Assembly: GCA_964446495.1 (NCBI GenBank)
Contig: CAYUOY010000013.1
Location: 1 to 43,582, forward strand
Reading direction: 5' to 3'
Source: JAADHU01 sp964446495
Lineage (GTDB): Bacteria; Pseudomonadota; Gammaproteobacteria; Steroidobacterales; Woeseiaceae
Length of the DNA stretch: 43,582 nt
Shown: positions 1-8,381 of the stretch, piece by piece
Numbering within the stretch: the stretch's first letter is position 1
Layout: each line of letters starts with the position of its first letter
The notes under the pieces: model-generated
What the model was told of the DNA's origin: nothing
The model's input: the letters and a program-made list of their open reading frames with translations, nothing else
Databases searched by the model: none
Program-made: the position numbers and the translations under genes

Positions 1-1
1 G

Positions 2-724
2 GAGTCATTGAAGTATCTGTTTGAGCGACGTCCGGATGATGCCCTCGAGAGGGTTAACAAGATCCTTACCAAGCTGAAGAAACCAACATTGGAATCGATG
101 CCGGAAGTGGCCAGCGAGCGCAAGGGGCCGCGTGATGGGTTGGGCAAGACCATGCTCAAACTGCTGTCAAAGGAATTGCGTGTTGTTACGATCACGTTGT
201 GGACGGCGTTTTTCCTTTGCTTCAGCACTCTGTATTTCCTGATGAGCTGGATTCCAAAACTGATGGAAGATTCCGGCTACGATAGTTCCGTCGGGCACCA
301 AGCTTTCTTCCTGTTTAATCTGGGCGGTGTCATGGGTATTTACCTGCTCGGCTGGATGGCAACGCGCTGGAAGTTGACCAACCTGATTTTCATATTGTCC
401 GCTTCTTCAGCGGTGGGCATGATCCTTTTCGCACTTGCCCCGAATCAACTGACTCTGCTGCTGGTACTTATCCTGATCATTGGTGTGTTGCAGCAAGGCG
501 GCTTTACGGGTCTTTATGCCGTGGCCGCGAAAGTTTATCCCACCGAGATTCGAACCACCGGTATCGGTTGGGCGATAGGGCTTGGGCGCTCTGGCGCGGT
601 GGTCGGACCCGCGGTGGCGGGATACCTGATCGCCGCAGGTTTCGATATGTCGGCCAATTTCTTCTTTTTCGCGATACCCATGGCGATCGGCGGTGCCATT
701 GCCTATCGCTTGCATGTTCGCTAA
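2..724 (+). CDS. MFS transporter, AAHS-like, C-terminal half (5' end outside window)
   Basis: This is the last roughly 240 residues of a major facilitator protein. The reading frame is open to the left edge, so the apparent TTG start at position 8 is not a real start; whole family members are about 440 residues. What is visible is a charged central cytoplasmic loop (ESLKYLFERRPDDALERV) followed by about six hydrophobic helices. The text PTEIRTTGIGWAIGLGRSG is the conserved helix-11 region of aromatic acid:H+ symporters and related sugar-porter-like MFS proteins. It would carry an organic, perhaps aromatic, acid across the inner membrane with protons. An IclR regulator follows 68 bases later, the usual arrangement for a catabolic transporter and its regulator. 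Substrate is not determinable from this half. Confidence 0.85.
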   Translation, partial: ESLKYLFERRPDDALERVNKILTKLKKPTLESMPEVASERKGPRDGLGKTMLKLLSKELRVVTITLWTAFFLCFSTLYFLMSWIPKLMEDSGYDSSVGHQAFFLFNLGGVMGIYLLGWMATRWKLTNLIFILSASSAVGMILFALAPNQLTLLLVLILIIGVLQQGGFTGLYAVAAKVYPTEIRTTGIGWAIGLGRSGAVVGPAVAGYLIAAGFDMSANFFFFAIPMAIGGAIAYRLHVR

Positions 725-792
725 GCAATCTAAAGTTGCGTAATGCGATATGATAGGCGGCCGATACCTGGAGAAAGAGAGGCTTGTGGTAA

Positions 793-1611
793 ATGAGTGA
801 CGAAGAGCAGCCCGTAAAGCATAAATCGTCTACGGTCCATAGCGTCGTTGTTGCCGTCAAGTTGCTGGAGTACCTGGCAGAGAGCGGTCGGCCGCAGCGA
901 GTCACGGATATCGCGATTTTCCTTGGCATGACCAAGGCGCGGGTATCGCGACACCTGAGCACCTTGTCTGATCTCGGCCTGGTCTCAAAAACACCGGATA
1001 ACAGCGGCTACCGCCTGGGTTCGATGCTGTTTCGCCTGGCAAATGCGGCGCTGGATCAATACGAGATTACGAACATTGCCTATCGCTACATGGTGGTGCT
1101 AAAGAACCAGATTTCGGAATCTTTGTTGCTCGCAATACCCGCCGGTGGGGATGCCCTGATCGTATCGAAGATTGCCGGGAATCGACCGTTTTCCCCGCAA
1201 ATTGCTCGCGGGACACGCTGGACGGTGCCGACTTCGCCGACCGCCCGACTCATTCTGGCTTTCTCTCTGGAGAATACGCGTGAGCGTATCTTGTCGCGAC
1301 GAACCGAGCGCGATCCGGAGGCCGATGTAGATTTCGATCCCAATGTGCTGCGCCGGACAATGGCGCAGATACGAACCCACTTCTACGAATTTGACGAAAA
1401 CCCCTATGGCTCGGGTTTTTCGGGACTGGTCGTGCCCATATTCAATCACCTGGAGCGCATTGAAGCGGCCATAACGGTCGTAATGCCCTCGCGCAGCAAT
1501 GATCCGAATCAGGAGGGCCGCTATCTGAAACCGGTCAAGGAAACGGCGATTGAGATTTCACGCGTACTCGGATCGGTGGAAATGGCAAACAATATGGCGG
1601 AGACCTTGTAG
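793..1611 (+). CDS. IclR-family transcriptional regulator
   Basis: A 272-residue protein with the two IclR domains. Residues about 15-75 form the N-terminal winged helix-turn-helix (VTDIAIFLGMTKARVSRHL is the recognition part). Residues about 90-265 form the GAF-like effector-binding domain, with SGLVVPIF and the C-terminal helix after ITVVMPS. The length equals the family norm. The start ATG follows the weak site GAGAAAGAGAGG. IclR proteins bind small organic acids and control catabolic operons. The position just after an AAHS-like transporter and near an extradiol dioxygenase suggests control of aromatic-acid use; that target is inferred. The 68-base gap upstream is the obvious place for an operator, but I could not pick a clear one. 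Confidence 0.9.
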   Translation: MSDEEQPVKHKSSTVHSVVVAVKLLEYLAESGRPQRVTDIAIFLGMTKARVSRHLSTLSDLGLVSKTPDNSGYRLGSMLFRLANAALDQYEITNIAYRYMVVLKNQISESLLLAIPAGGDALIVSKIAGNRPFSPQIARGTRWTVPTSPTARLILAFSLENTRERILSRRTERDPEADVDFDPNVLRRTMAQIRTHFYEFDENPYGSGFSGLVVPIFNHLERIEAAITVVMPSRSNDPNQEGRYLKPVKETAIEISRVLGSVEMANNMAETL

Positions 1612-1631
1612 TCGGCCAGGAAGCGACGAGA

Positions 1632-2063
1632 TTATTGTACGCCGGGATTGAATGCGATATGGCAACCTTCGCAGGGCGGATAAAGGATGTCATTCGCAAC
1701 GAACAATGCCTCTATATCGCGTTCACGAATGGCCTTAAGGGCATCCATTGCCGCCTGAATCATAACAGCGTTGAATGCCTGCCATTCCGGTTTGCTGGCC
1801 CATTCATCGTCGTTGGCACCGGATCCACCGTTCGCAACATAGGTTCCGGCGGTGATTGTGGCGATCGCTGCATTTTCCAGTTCCTGCCATCTTTCATCCG
1901 TTTGTGGGTCTTCGGCACTCCAAAGCGTGTTGGTTGCCGGCGTGATCACAGACTCCATGACTTCCTTGATGGTGACGCCGGTTTCGGCCGCATCATCACC
2001 AATGGCCGAAAGCCCGATTAGCAGTCCGATTGATACAAAGAGACCACTTTTTATTGCTGACAC
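1632..2063 (-). CDS. exported c'-like (class II) cytochrome c
   Basis: A 143-residue protein with a GTG start placed seven bases after GAGGAG. The first 20-25 residues are hydrophobic and look like a signal peptide or anchor. The only haem motif is CEGCH at C131-C134-H135, almost at the C-terminus, as in class II (c'-type) cytochromes, which are four-helix bundles with C-terminal haem. The helix text around TIKEVMESVITPATNTLW fits the first helix of that fold. It would be a periplasmic monohaem protein. Its partner is not shown; it stands alone, divergent from the DUF6644-type pair that starts 331 bases away. A diverged member of the family is also possible, since the sequence is shorter than most c' proteins after cleavage. 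Confidence 0.75.
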   Translation of the reverse strand: MSAIKSGLFVSIGLLIGLSAIGDDAAETGVTIKEVMESVITPATNTLWSAEDPQTDERWQELENAAIATITAGTYVANGGSGANDDEWASKPEWQAFNAVMIQAAMDALKAIRERDIEALFVANDILYPPCEGCHIAFNPGVQ

Positions 2064-2394
2064 GACGATTCTCCTCAGGCCGGATTGGAACGGTGTGTGA
2101 ATTAAATCTACATTAATGCGGACAACTTATAGGTAATAGTACCTACCGGAGACACCGGAAAATCGTCGATGGACGGGCTGACCTGGCGTTTTTATTTCAC
2201 GGGACCGAACACCGAACGGCGTTTCTACGGCCTTTCTATCGACTCATGCAACCGTACCGCCGGATGTGAGACCGGGACCGACCGTGTTTGAGGCAGAATC
2301 TCACGTTACGCTCTGCGATTCGAGTGGACGCCAGTCAGACTAGCCCACGCTACAATGTTGCCACCGGCTGAAAAATAAAATTAAAGGAGCGACG
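2064..2394. other. 331-base divergent intergenic region
   Basis: Lies between the start of the c'-like cytochrome and the start of the first DUF6644-type gene, so it must carry both promoters. I see a TACAAT at 2350-2355 that could be a -10 box for the rightward genes, without a convincing -35. Short dyads occur around 2132-2143 (GGTAATAGTACC). A 40-codon frame from 2169 has no ribosome site and is not called. Confidence 0.4.
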
Positions 2395-2871
2395 GTGTCA
2401 GTATTTGCCTGGATGGAAGAAACGCGCCTGGCTCTGTGGGTTGGAGAATCCCTGTGGGGGTATCCCATACTTCTGAGCCTGCACATCGTCGGCCTGGCAG
2501 CGGTCGTTGGTATCTTCACAATGCTCAACTTTCGCTTGCTGGGTATTGTTAAGGAAGTAGGCTTCCAGCCGTTGGGGTCGCTTTTCGGACTGGCCTGGTG
2601 GGGCCTGATTATCAACACCATATCCGGTCTTGCGCTGTTTACCTCGCAGGCGACGACTTTCATTACCAACATTCCGTTTCTGATCAAGATCGCGTCGATC
2701 ATTGTTGGCGTGCTGCTGGCAAGGCCTATACTCAAACGCGTCAAAAGTGATGGCGATGACTGGGATTCGGGCGCAACAACACCTGACCGGTCAGTACGAA
2801 TGCTGGCCATTGCATCGTTGCTGGTCTGGACGTTTGCAACGTTCGGCGGCCGCCTGATCGCGTACCTGTAA
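2395..2871 (+). CDS. DUF6644-type integral membrane protein (copy 1)
   Basis: A 158-residue protein with a GTG start six bases after AAGGAG. It has about four hydrophobic helices and the family pattern of an early W and S followed by GYPILLSLHIVGLA, then a conserved arginine and glycine (NFRLLGI) after helix one, and a final GGRLIAYL. The histidine in SLHIVG is shared with the next gene (ILHFVG) and could be a haem or metal ligand, but that is inference. The family has no assigned function that I know. It ends 17 bases before a paralogous gene in the same direction, so the two are surely co-transcribed and may form a heterodimer. Confidence 0.75.
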   Translation: MSVFAWMEETRLALWVGESLWGYPILLSLHIVGLAAVVGIFTMLNFRLLGIVKEVGFQPLGSLFGLAWWGLIINTISGLALFTSQATTFITNIPFLIKIASIIVGVLLARPILKRVKSDGDDWDSGATTPDRSVRMLAIASLLVWTFATFGGRLIAYL

Positions 2872-2888
2872 CAGTGAGGAAATAGACG

Positions 2889-3377
2889 ATGATTCAAACA
2901 CTGATACAGAGCATTGAAGGAACGGCCATCAACCAGTTGGTGTTGGGGACGTCGTGGTTATGGCCACTCATGGAGATCCTGCATTTTGTAGGTCTGACGT
3001 TGCTGCTGGGCGCATTGCTCATCGTTGATTTGCGTCTTGCCGGTTTTTTGCGGCAGATGAATATTAGCTCGACCCATCGATTGTTGCCGTGGGCGATCGG
3101 TGGATTTGGACTGAACCTGGTGACCGGCGTATTGTTTTTCATGGGAGATCCGTCGCGTTATGCCGTCAACATCGGCTTCCAGGTGAAGATGTTATTGATA
3201 TTGGTGGCCGGCCTCAATGCGTTGTGGTTCTACTTCAAGTTAAGACCCGTCATGGCAGACTGGGACCCGTACGGCGATACGCCGGCGATCGCGAAAGTCA
3301 TAGCCTACCTGTCGTTGTCTACCTGGTTTGGTGTGTTGTTGCTCGGGCGCCTGATACCGTATATCGGAACCGGCTAG
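2889..3377 (+). CDS. DUF6644-type integral membrane protein (copy 2)
   Basis: A 162-residue membrane protein with the same plan as its upstream neighbour: an early W, WPLMEILHFVGLTLL in helix one, then DLRLAGFLRQM, then three more hydrophobic helices and a closing LGRLIPYIG. The two copies clearly share ancestry but are far diverged, so the duplication is old. The ATG is preceded by GTGAGG. It is the last gene of this short unit; a terminator-like hairpin follows at 3398-3420. Function unknown. The location in the inner membrane is clear from the hydrophobic segments. Confidence 0.75.
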   Translation: MIQTLIQSIEGTAINQLVLGTSWLWPLMEILHFVGLTLLLGALLIVDLRLAGFLRQMNISSTHRLLPWAIGGFGLNLVTGVLFFMGDPSRYAVNIGFQVKMLLILVAGLNALWFYFKLRPVMADWDPYGDTPAIAKVIAYLSLSTWFGVLLLGRLIPYIGTG

Positions 3378-3397
3378 TCATTTACTGACCGACTGCT

Positions 3398-3420
3398 GAA
3401 AAACCATCCATGGTTTTTTC
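3398..3420. terminator. terminator-like hairpin between convergent genes
   Basis: GAAAAACCAT, a two-base CC loop, then ATGGTTTTTTC. The A-rich left side and T-rich right side let it act in both directions, and it sits exactly between the convergent DUF6644-type gene (ending 3377) and the dioxygenase gene (ending 3430). The stem is AT-rich, so strength is uncertain. A related sequence recurs at 35441. Confidence 0.5.
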
Positions 3421-3429
3421 AACGAAATA

Positions 3430-4389
3430 CTAGTCCGCGTGCACGACTCCGGTGGCGATCCCGAGTTCTGGTGTGACGGCATAAAAATCCAGTTCAGGTG
3501 CAGCGCCACCGCTGGCTTTGTGGGCTGCTGCGGCGGCAATCCAGGTATGCAGTTCCATTGAGCCTATGCCGGCTTCCTCTATCAGCGTCTTTTGCTCCCA
3601 ATGGTCGAACTCATCGAGTGCATTGCGGGTAAGCACGTCCAGAAATTTGCGATCGGATGCCGCGTTGAGGCGCATGTCCCGGGCGGTTCTTTCGCCGCGA
3701 ACGATCATTTCTGCCCCTTCATAGTGCATGACCTCAAGGCGATCAATCCACTCCTCGTGGGAGAGAGAGGCGTCATCGTCACCGCCGGAGCGCTGCCAGG
3801 CGTTCACTTCCACCGGGCCCTCGCCGAGCTCCGGGTAGTAGCGTCGGGGATGGTGGGACATGCCACCGGAGGCCAGGAACAACACCCGTTTTCCACTGGC
3901 ACTGGCGTAATGTCCGATGGCCTCGCCCAGCATACGACTGCGGCGAAACGGCACAAACGGTTCTGTTATGCAGTTGATGAAAACAGGAATCGTCGGTTTT
4001 GCCGCAAGACCACCGCACATATTGTGTATGGTTTGCGAGAAGCCATGATCGACAACCATGTCAGTTGAGGCTGCCGGATCAATGTCGTTTGCGCGCAGGT
4101 ACTCGACCAGTTCGAATGCCGCGTCCGTAGGCACATTCAAGGCACCGGCAAAGCCGCCAATATCACCTGTGGCCGTCGCATTCAGGCCAACACAAAAGGA
4201 CGGCATCAGTTTGAGAAAAAATCCGTTGAAATGATCGGCGCCGAAAGCGATAACGAGTTCCGGGTCGAATTCGGCCACAGCCTTTGTTTGCTCATTAAAA
4301 GCCTGCTGAAGCTCTGGCCACGTTTCAGGCTCTTGTGCGTAGCAATAGAGTAGCGGGCTGTGTGAAGCACAGACGAGTAATGTTGACAC
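3430..4389 (-). CDS. mhpB: extradiol ring-cleavage dioxygenase, 3-(2,3-dihydroxyphenyl)propionate 1,2-dioxygenase type
   Basis: A class III (LigB-superfamily) iron(II) dioxygenase that opens the ring of a catechol next to the hydroxyls. I place the start at the GTG at 4389, ten bases after AGAGAGG and two bases after the stop of the upstream gene; this gives 319 residues, close to E. coli MhpB (314). H10 in ASHSPLL and H53 in ADHFNGFF fit the metal ligands. H115 in VDHGFSQ and H179 in GGMSHHP fall at the same numbers as the acid-base histidines of MhpB. It is translationally coupled to the FAH-family gene, so the two probably act in sequence in a meta-cleavage route. The true substrate may be another 2,3-dihydroxyaryl acid, as the other mhp genes are absent here. 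Confidence 0.85.
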   Translation of the reverse strand: MSTLLVCASHSPLLYCYAQEPETWPELQQAFNEQTKAVAEFDPELVIAFGADHFNGFFLKLMPSFCVGLNATATGDIGGFAGALNVPTDAAFELVEYLRANDIDPAASTDMVVDHGFSQTIHNMCGGLAAKPTIPVFINCITEPFVPFRRSRMLGEAIGHYASASGKRVLFLASGGMSHHPRRYYPELGEGPVEVNAWQRSGGDDDASLSHEEWIDRLEVMHYEGAEMIVRGERTARDMRLNAASDRKFLDVLTRNALDEFDHWEQKTLIEEAGIGSMELHTWIAAAAAHKASGGAAPELDFYAVTPELGIATGVVHAD

Positions 4390-4391
4390 CT

Positions 4392-5399
4392 TTAATCGAC
4401 CTCTCTGTTCGCGTTGTCTTTGGGTAACCGCCACTGACCCAACGGTCTGTCATCTATCACAACCGTGTTCAGTAATTCTCCGAGTCCCGCAATGCTGACG
4501 GTAACCGGGCCTGCATGGTGTTGCAGGTTGGCGTGATGAATGGACTTCCTGCCGGGTGAGGGCCTGAACGCGGTGCCGCAACTAATGATGTCTCCGGGCA
4601 TTAGCGTCTGAAACTGGCTGAGATAACTGACGATCTCAGCCACTTTGTAATTGTAGTAGCGAGTGCTGTCTTCGGCGATAACCTCATCGCCAACGCTGCA
4701 ATGAACATCCAGGTTATCGGGGTCCGGGACCTCGTCAGCCGTTACGAGCCACGGTCCCATGCAACCGAACGTATCCGATCCTTTGTAACGTGCGGCATAG
4801 GACAGATGTTGTTCACGACGATCCAGTTGGTCCGGATTCTTGTCGTTGGCATACAAGGCCCAGTAATGAAAGAGGTCATCCGCGCGCATGCCGTTGCCAG
4901 TAATGTCGTTGAAGATGGAGTAGCCAAATATGCGCTCCATCGCATCGGTGGCATCGACGTCCCTGGTTTCAAGACCCATTATCACCGCAAGCTCAGGTTC
5001 CGGGTGAACACTGCCATAGTAGGGTCGAACATGGATAGCTTTCTGGTGCGCGACCAGGCAGGAAGGCGGTTTTAGAAAAAATGCAGGATGGTCTGGTGCG
5101 CTGATTTTTCGGGCGTTGCTCGCCGAATTGTTCATGGCAACGCCGACGATTTTCCCGGGGTTCGGAATTGGCGGTAGCCAACTTATGTCCTCGAGTGCAA
5201 TGATTTCCGGATGGGCGGAATCAAGTGCCGCCCTCAGCGCCTCTGCGGCGGCGGCCTGTCCGGCCCGAATCAAATCGATCATCCGGGGTGGTTGGGTCAG
5301 ATCACTGCCAGGCAGCTCCTGCACGACAACGACATGAGTGGCGTCGCTCCGCACACCGACACGATCAACATCTTTGTGACTGAAACTGGCAATCTGCAC
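4392..5399 (-). CDS. fumarylacetoacetate hydrolase (FAH) family protein
   Basis: A 335-residue soluble enzyme with a GTG start seven bases after GGAG. The N-terminal 75 residues form the small domain; the FAH fold begins at IPNPGKIVGVAMN. Expected metal ligands are visible: E134 and E136 in VHPEPELAVIMG and D165 in GYSIFNDITG. The family hydrolyses or decarboxylates C-C bonds of dicarbonyl acids and includes 2-hydroxyhepta-2,4-diene-1,7-dioate isomerase and 2-oxopent-4-enoate hydratase relatives. Because it precedes the ring-cleavage dioxygenase by two bases in one transcript, it probably processes the ring-fission product. Exact reaction cannot be fixed from sequence alone. Confidence 0.85.
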   Translation of the reverse strand: MQIASFSHKDVDRVGVRSDATHVVVVQELPGSDLTQPPRMIDLIRAGQAAAAEALRAALDSAHPEIIALEDISWLPPIPNPGKIVGVAMNNSASNARKISAPDHPAFFLKPPSCLVAHQKAIHVRPYYGSVHPEPELAVIMGLETRDVDATDAMERIFGYSIFNDITGNGMRADDLFHYWALYANDKNPDQLDRREQHLSYAARYKGSDTFGCMGPWLVTADEVPDPDNLDVHCSVGDEVIAEDSTRYYNYKVAEIVSYLSQFQTLMPGDIISCGTAFRPSPGRKSIHHANLQHHAGPVTVSIAGLGELLNTVVIDDRPLGQWRLPKDNANREVD

Positions 5400-5543
5400 A
5401 AAATTCTCCGTTTGTTTTTTCTTTTATAACGCAGAACGATGGTGAATATCAGCACTTGTATCGTCGCGCGAAACGGCACTACTTTCAGGCCTTGATGTGG
5501 CTTACTATCGGTTCTCACGTCGGCCTGAATTCACGGAACGCTG
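5400..5543. promoter_or_regulatory. divergent promoter region between FAH/mhpB unit and HupE-type gene
   Basis: The 144 bases separate two oppositely directed starts and must hold both promoters. The minus-strand side has an A-rich leader just before GGAG. No individual -35/-10 pair is clear enough to call. Confidence 0.35.
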
Positions 5544-6254
5544 GTGCCGCGATACCGTACACACAAATTGATCTGGTTTCGCTGGCTGTTGAGTCTGCTG
5601 GTATTGGTGGTCGCGGGCAATGCTATTGCCCACGGTGTTGCAGATCGTGATGCCGCGTATCTCGAGCAGAATGCCGGGCAAGCGCTGGCAGTCTTCACCT
5701 ATCTGGGTGCCAAGCACATGATTACCGGATACGACCACCTGTTGTATCTGCTTGGCATCATTTTTTTCCTGTACCGGGCGAAAGACATCGCCGTATACGT
5801 GTCACTGTTTGCCCTGGGCCACAGTTTGACCCTGCTGGCCGGTGTGCTGCTACAAATTCAGGTCAACGCCTATCTCGTCGACGCACTTATCGGATTATCT
5901 GTCGCCTATAAGGCCTTTGAAAATCTGGACGGCTTCAAAACATGCTTTAGTTGGCAACCGAACCCGAAGGCGGCTGTTTTCATATTCGGCCTCGTCCACG
6001 GCTTTGGGCTCGCCACTAAATTGCAGGATCTGACGTTGTCGAGCGAAGGGCTGGTAGGCAATATTGTGGCGTTCAATGTCGGTGTGGAATTTGGTCAGTT
6101 GCTGGCCCTGGGAATATTGCTGATTGGCATCAATGCCTGGCGTGCCATCGGCAGTTTTGAGCGCTATGCCACCGTGTTTAATTCGTTATTAATGTTCGCC
6201 GGGTTTTCACTGGCCGCCTGGCAAATGGCTGGCTATTTCTTTGCGGCTGCATAA
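5544..6254 (+). CDS. HupE/UreJ-type membrane protein
   Basis: A 236-residue inner-membrane protein from a GTG start. A signal-like first helix ends in AIAHG, followed by a short periplasmic stretch and about six helices. Family hallmarks are visible: GYDHLLYLLG, FALGHSLTLL, and LVHGFGLA, whose histidines and aspartate are thought to bind a metal in HupE and UreJ (nickel) relatives. No hydrogenase or urease genes are in the window, so a nickel role for those enzymes is not supported. It is convergent, eight bases apart, with the transmembrane anchor gene, a protein family I recall as a frequent neighbour of HupE-like genes. Confidence 0.8.
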   Translation: MPRYRTHKLIWFRWLLSLLVLVVAGNAIAHGVADRDAAYLEQNAGQALAVFTYLGAKHMITGYDHLLYLLGIIFFLYRAKDIAVYVSLFALGHSLTLLAGVLLQIQVNAYLVDALIGLSVAYKAFENLDGFKTCFSWQPNPKAAVFIFGLVHGFGLATKLQDLTLSSEGLVGNIVAFNVGVEFGQLLALGILLIGINAWRAIGSFERYATVFNSLLMFAGFSLAAWQMAGYFFAAA

Positions 6255-6262
6255 ATCGCTGG

Positions 6263-6919
6263 CTACTGCGAACCCCGGTACACTTCGGTGACAGAGTCAT
6301 AGAAGCCACTCACGTTGAGTGTGATCTCAACGGCGTTGTCCTCAATGTTCAGCCAGTACCAACCGTGATTACCATTGAACGGTGCCACGATTGATCCGCT
6401 GGAGCTACCGGTCTCGCTTTCGCGGTAACGAATGAAATACTCGTCCGGATAACCTTCCGCATTCTCACCAGGATCGGCGTGGAAATCGGTATAGACGATG
6501 CCGCTGCCAACCGTCCAGGAATAGACCAACGCATCGCCCTGTTGCATGACCGCCTTGTACTCGACCTCTTCGCCAATGGCGAGCTTTATGGTCAACTGGT
6601 CAGTTCGATAGACGTTGCTGTGAGTCTTCGCAAAGGGTTCGCCGAGAACGGCAGGTTCATACCTGTCAAATTCGACTGGCTTTCCGGGATAGGCTCCCAG
6701 GACGACCTGCGAGGCGTCCTCGGTTGCAGACTCGTTTGAACGCTGCGCGTCACTACCGCCAAGGTCCAGAAGCCCCAGTTTCCCGCCAACGCCGGTTGGA
6801 TCAACGCCGTATTCAGCGGGTAGTACGAAAATCACCGTGACGACGGCTGCAACAATCATGGTGACGAGGGTGGTTTTCAGCAGCATGCTGACGGAGGGTT
6901 TGTTGTCAGTATCGCTCAT
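6263..6919 (-). CDS. transmembrane anchor protein
   Basis: A 218-residue protein with one N-terminal membrane helix (about residues 12-33) followed directly by LPAEYGVDPTGVGGKLGL, the recognisable signature of the family named transmembrane anchor protein. The rest is a periplasmic domain rich in aromatic and acidic residues: EVEYKAVMQQGDALVYSW, then HGWYWLN, then a final ITLNVSGFYDSV beta segment. The function is unknown. Members often lie near HupE-type genes, as here, though in this window the two are convergent and so not in one transcript. Confidence 0.75.
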   Translation of the reverse strand: MSDTDNKPSVSMLLKTTLVTMIVAAVVTVIFVLPAEYGVDPTGVGGKLGLLDLGGSDAQRSNESATEDASQVVLGAYPGKPVEFDRYEPAVLGEPFAKTHSNVYRTDQLTIKLAIGEEVEYKAVMQQGDALVYSWTVGSGIVYTDFHADPGENAEGYPDEYFIRYRESETGSSSGSIVAPFNGNHGWYWLNIEDNAVEITLNVSGFYDSVTEVYRGSQ

Positions 6920-7058
6920 CTTGCAGCCTGTTTACTATCGTTAGTCGGCAGATTATATGCGATAGTCACCTGCATCACGCGAACCGTCTCGCGTCGTGTA
7001 AGAAGCAAATCGAATGACTGTCCGCTATCCCTCCGAGTACAGCAGGAATCCGCACTAG

Positions 7059-8381
7059 ATGGGCGAGAAATACGCCCCCATGATGGCTGAGTTTCGCCAA
7101 AACTGGCGCATGCTGGCTATCGCCTTCGCCAGCTTGCTGTTCGCGTTCAGTGCACCATTGATTGCTTTGCCGTTCCTGTTCGGACCCGTAATGGATGAGT
7201 TCGGCTGGACCCGTGAACAGGTCACTTTGCTGGCGTCGGCGAAATTCGCCACGGGTGCCATATTCTCGATCATTGTAGGCCGTTTTATCGATGTCATCGG
7301 TGTACGGCGTACACTGATATTTGTGTCTACGGCCGGGGCGCTGGCGCTGTTGAGCTTCTTGTGGACACCCAATCTCACCGTTTACTACCTGTCCGGCATC
7401 CTGTTGGGCGTGGCGGCGCCTGGCACTATTGTCGCCGTCAAGGTGTTGATCTCAAGAACGTTTCATGCCTCGCAAGGAACAGCGATGGGCCTGGTTATGG
7501 TTGGCACCAGCATCGGTGCCGTCACCATTCCTATCATCATTACGGCCTTGATTGCGAGTCTGGGCTGGCGAACCGCCTTTGCAACAATGAGTCTCGGCAT
7601 ATGGTTCATCGCGCTCCCGTTGTTACTTTTTTGTTGCGACGACAAGTCTTTCGGATCGCCCGCAGCGAAAGCGAATACGGATGAGTCACAATCAGCGTCC
7701 ATTGTCTGGAGCGCTATGGGCGAGTTGATGAAGCAGCGGGATTTCTGGCTGATTGCGCTGGCGGTAATGATGGCGGCGTTTGTCGATCAGGCCTTCATGC
7801 AACACCAGGTGCTTTACCTGACGATCGATCTGGAAATGAGCCCGACGGTGGTTGCCGGCATCGTCAGCGCGATTGGCGCCGTAGGGATATTCGGGCGGAT
7901 TTTGGTTGGCAGCGTATTCGATGCGACATCAACCAAGGGTGTGTCATTCATGTACCTGGCGCTGGCCGTGTCTTGTGTATTCGCTCTTGGCCTTCTTAAC
8001 CCGTACTTGCTGGCGGCTTTCGTGGTATTCCGCGCTATTGGCCATTCCGCGGTCCTGCTTGATACGACGGTGTTGACCAAGCATCGCTTTGGGCTTGCCA
8101 ATATCGGCTTGCTCCTCGGGATTTATACGGCCATGGTGAACATCGGGTTCGCGCTCGGTCCGTGGGTTGTTGCCCGCCTGCACCAGGTCACCGGCTCGTA
8201 CACGGTTCCATTTCTGCTGTGCGCCGTTGTCGGTCTGGCGGCCGCCGCCGTTCTGCTACCGGTTCAGCCCAAGTACTGGCTGGACTTGCAACGACAGTTT
8301 CGCGGCGATCGCGATGAGACGATGGTAGAATCCGGAGCGAAAATGGCTAGCGGTAGCGACCGTAACCGATATCCTCATTGA
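7059..8381 (+). CDS. MFS transporter (monocarboxylate/oxalate-formate antiporter-like)
   Basis: A 440-residue, twelve-helix major facilitator. The start is the first ATG at 7059, but the ATGs at 7080 and 7083 are possible because no strong ribosome site marks any of them. The text GPVMDEFGWTREQVTLLASA after helix one and GWRTAFATMSLGIW before the central loop match the monocarboxylate-porter-like branch. Helix 4-5 carries MGLVMVGTSIGAVTIPIII. It likely imports or exports an organic anion; substrate unknown. Its last 35 bases overlap the 3' end of the sulfatase gene on the other strand. Confidence 0.85.
   Translation: MGEKYAPMMAEFRQNWRMLAIAFASLLFAFSAPLIALPFLFGPVMDEFGWTREQVTLLASAKFATGAIFSIIVGRFIDVIGVRRTLIFVSTAGALALLSFLWTPNLTVYYLSGILLGVAAPGTIVAVKVLISRTFHASQGTAMGLVMVGTSIGAVTIPIIITALIASLGWRTAFATMSLGIWFIALPLLLFCCDDKSFGSPAAKANTDESQSASIVWSAMGELMKQRDFWLIALAVMMAAFVDQAFMQHQVLYLTIDLEMSPTVVAGIVSAIGAVGIFGRILVGSVFDATSTKGVSFMYLALAVSCVFALGLLNPYLLAAFVVFRAIGHSAVLLDTTVLTKHRFGLANIGLLLGIYTAMVNIGFALGPWVVARLHQVTGSYTVPFLLCAVVGLAAAAVLLPVQPKYWLDLQRQFRGDRDETMVESGAKMASGSDRNRYPH

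Noticed and set aside
8..724. Treating the first transporter as a complete 238-residue protein starting at TTG
   Set aside because: The frame is open to the window edge and the protein holds only the second half of an MFS fold.
2169..2291. A 40-codon plus-strand frame between the cytochrome and DUF6644-type genes
   Set aside because: No ribosome site, arginine-rich text without a recognisable pattern, and it sits in a divergent promoter region.
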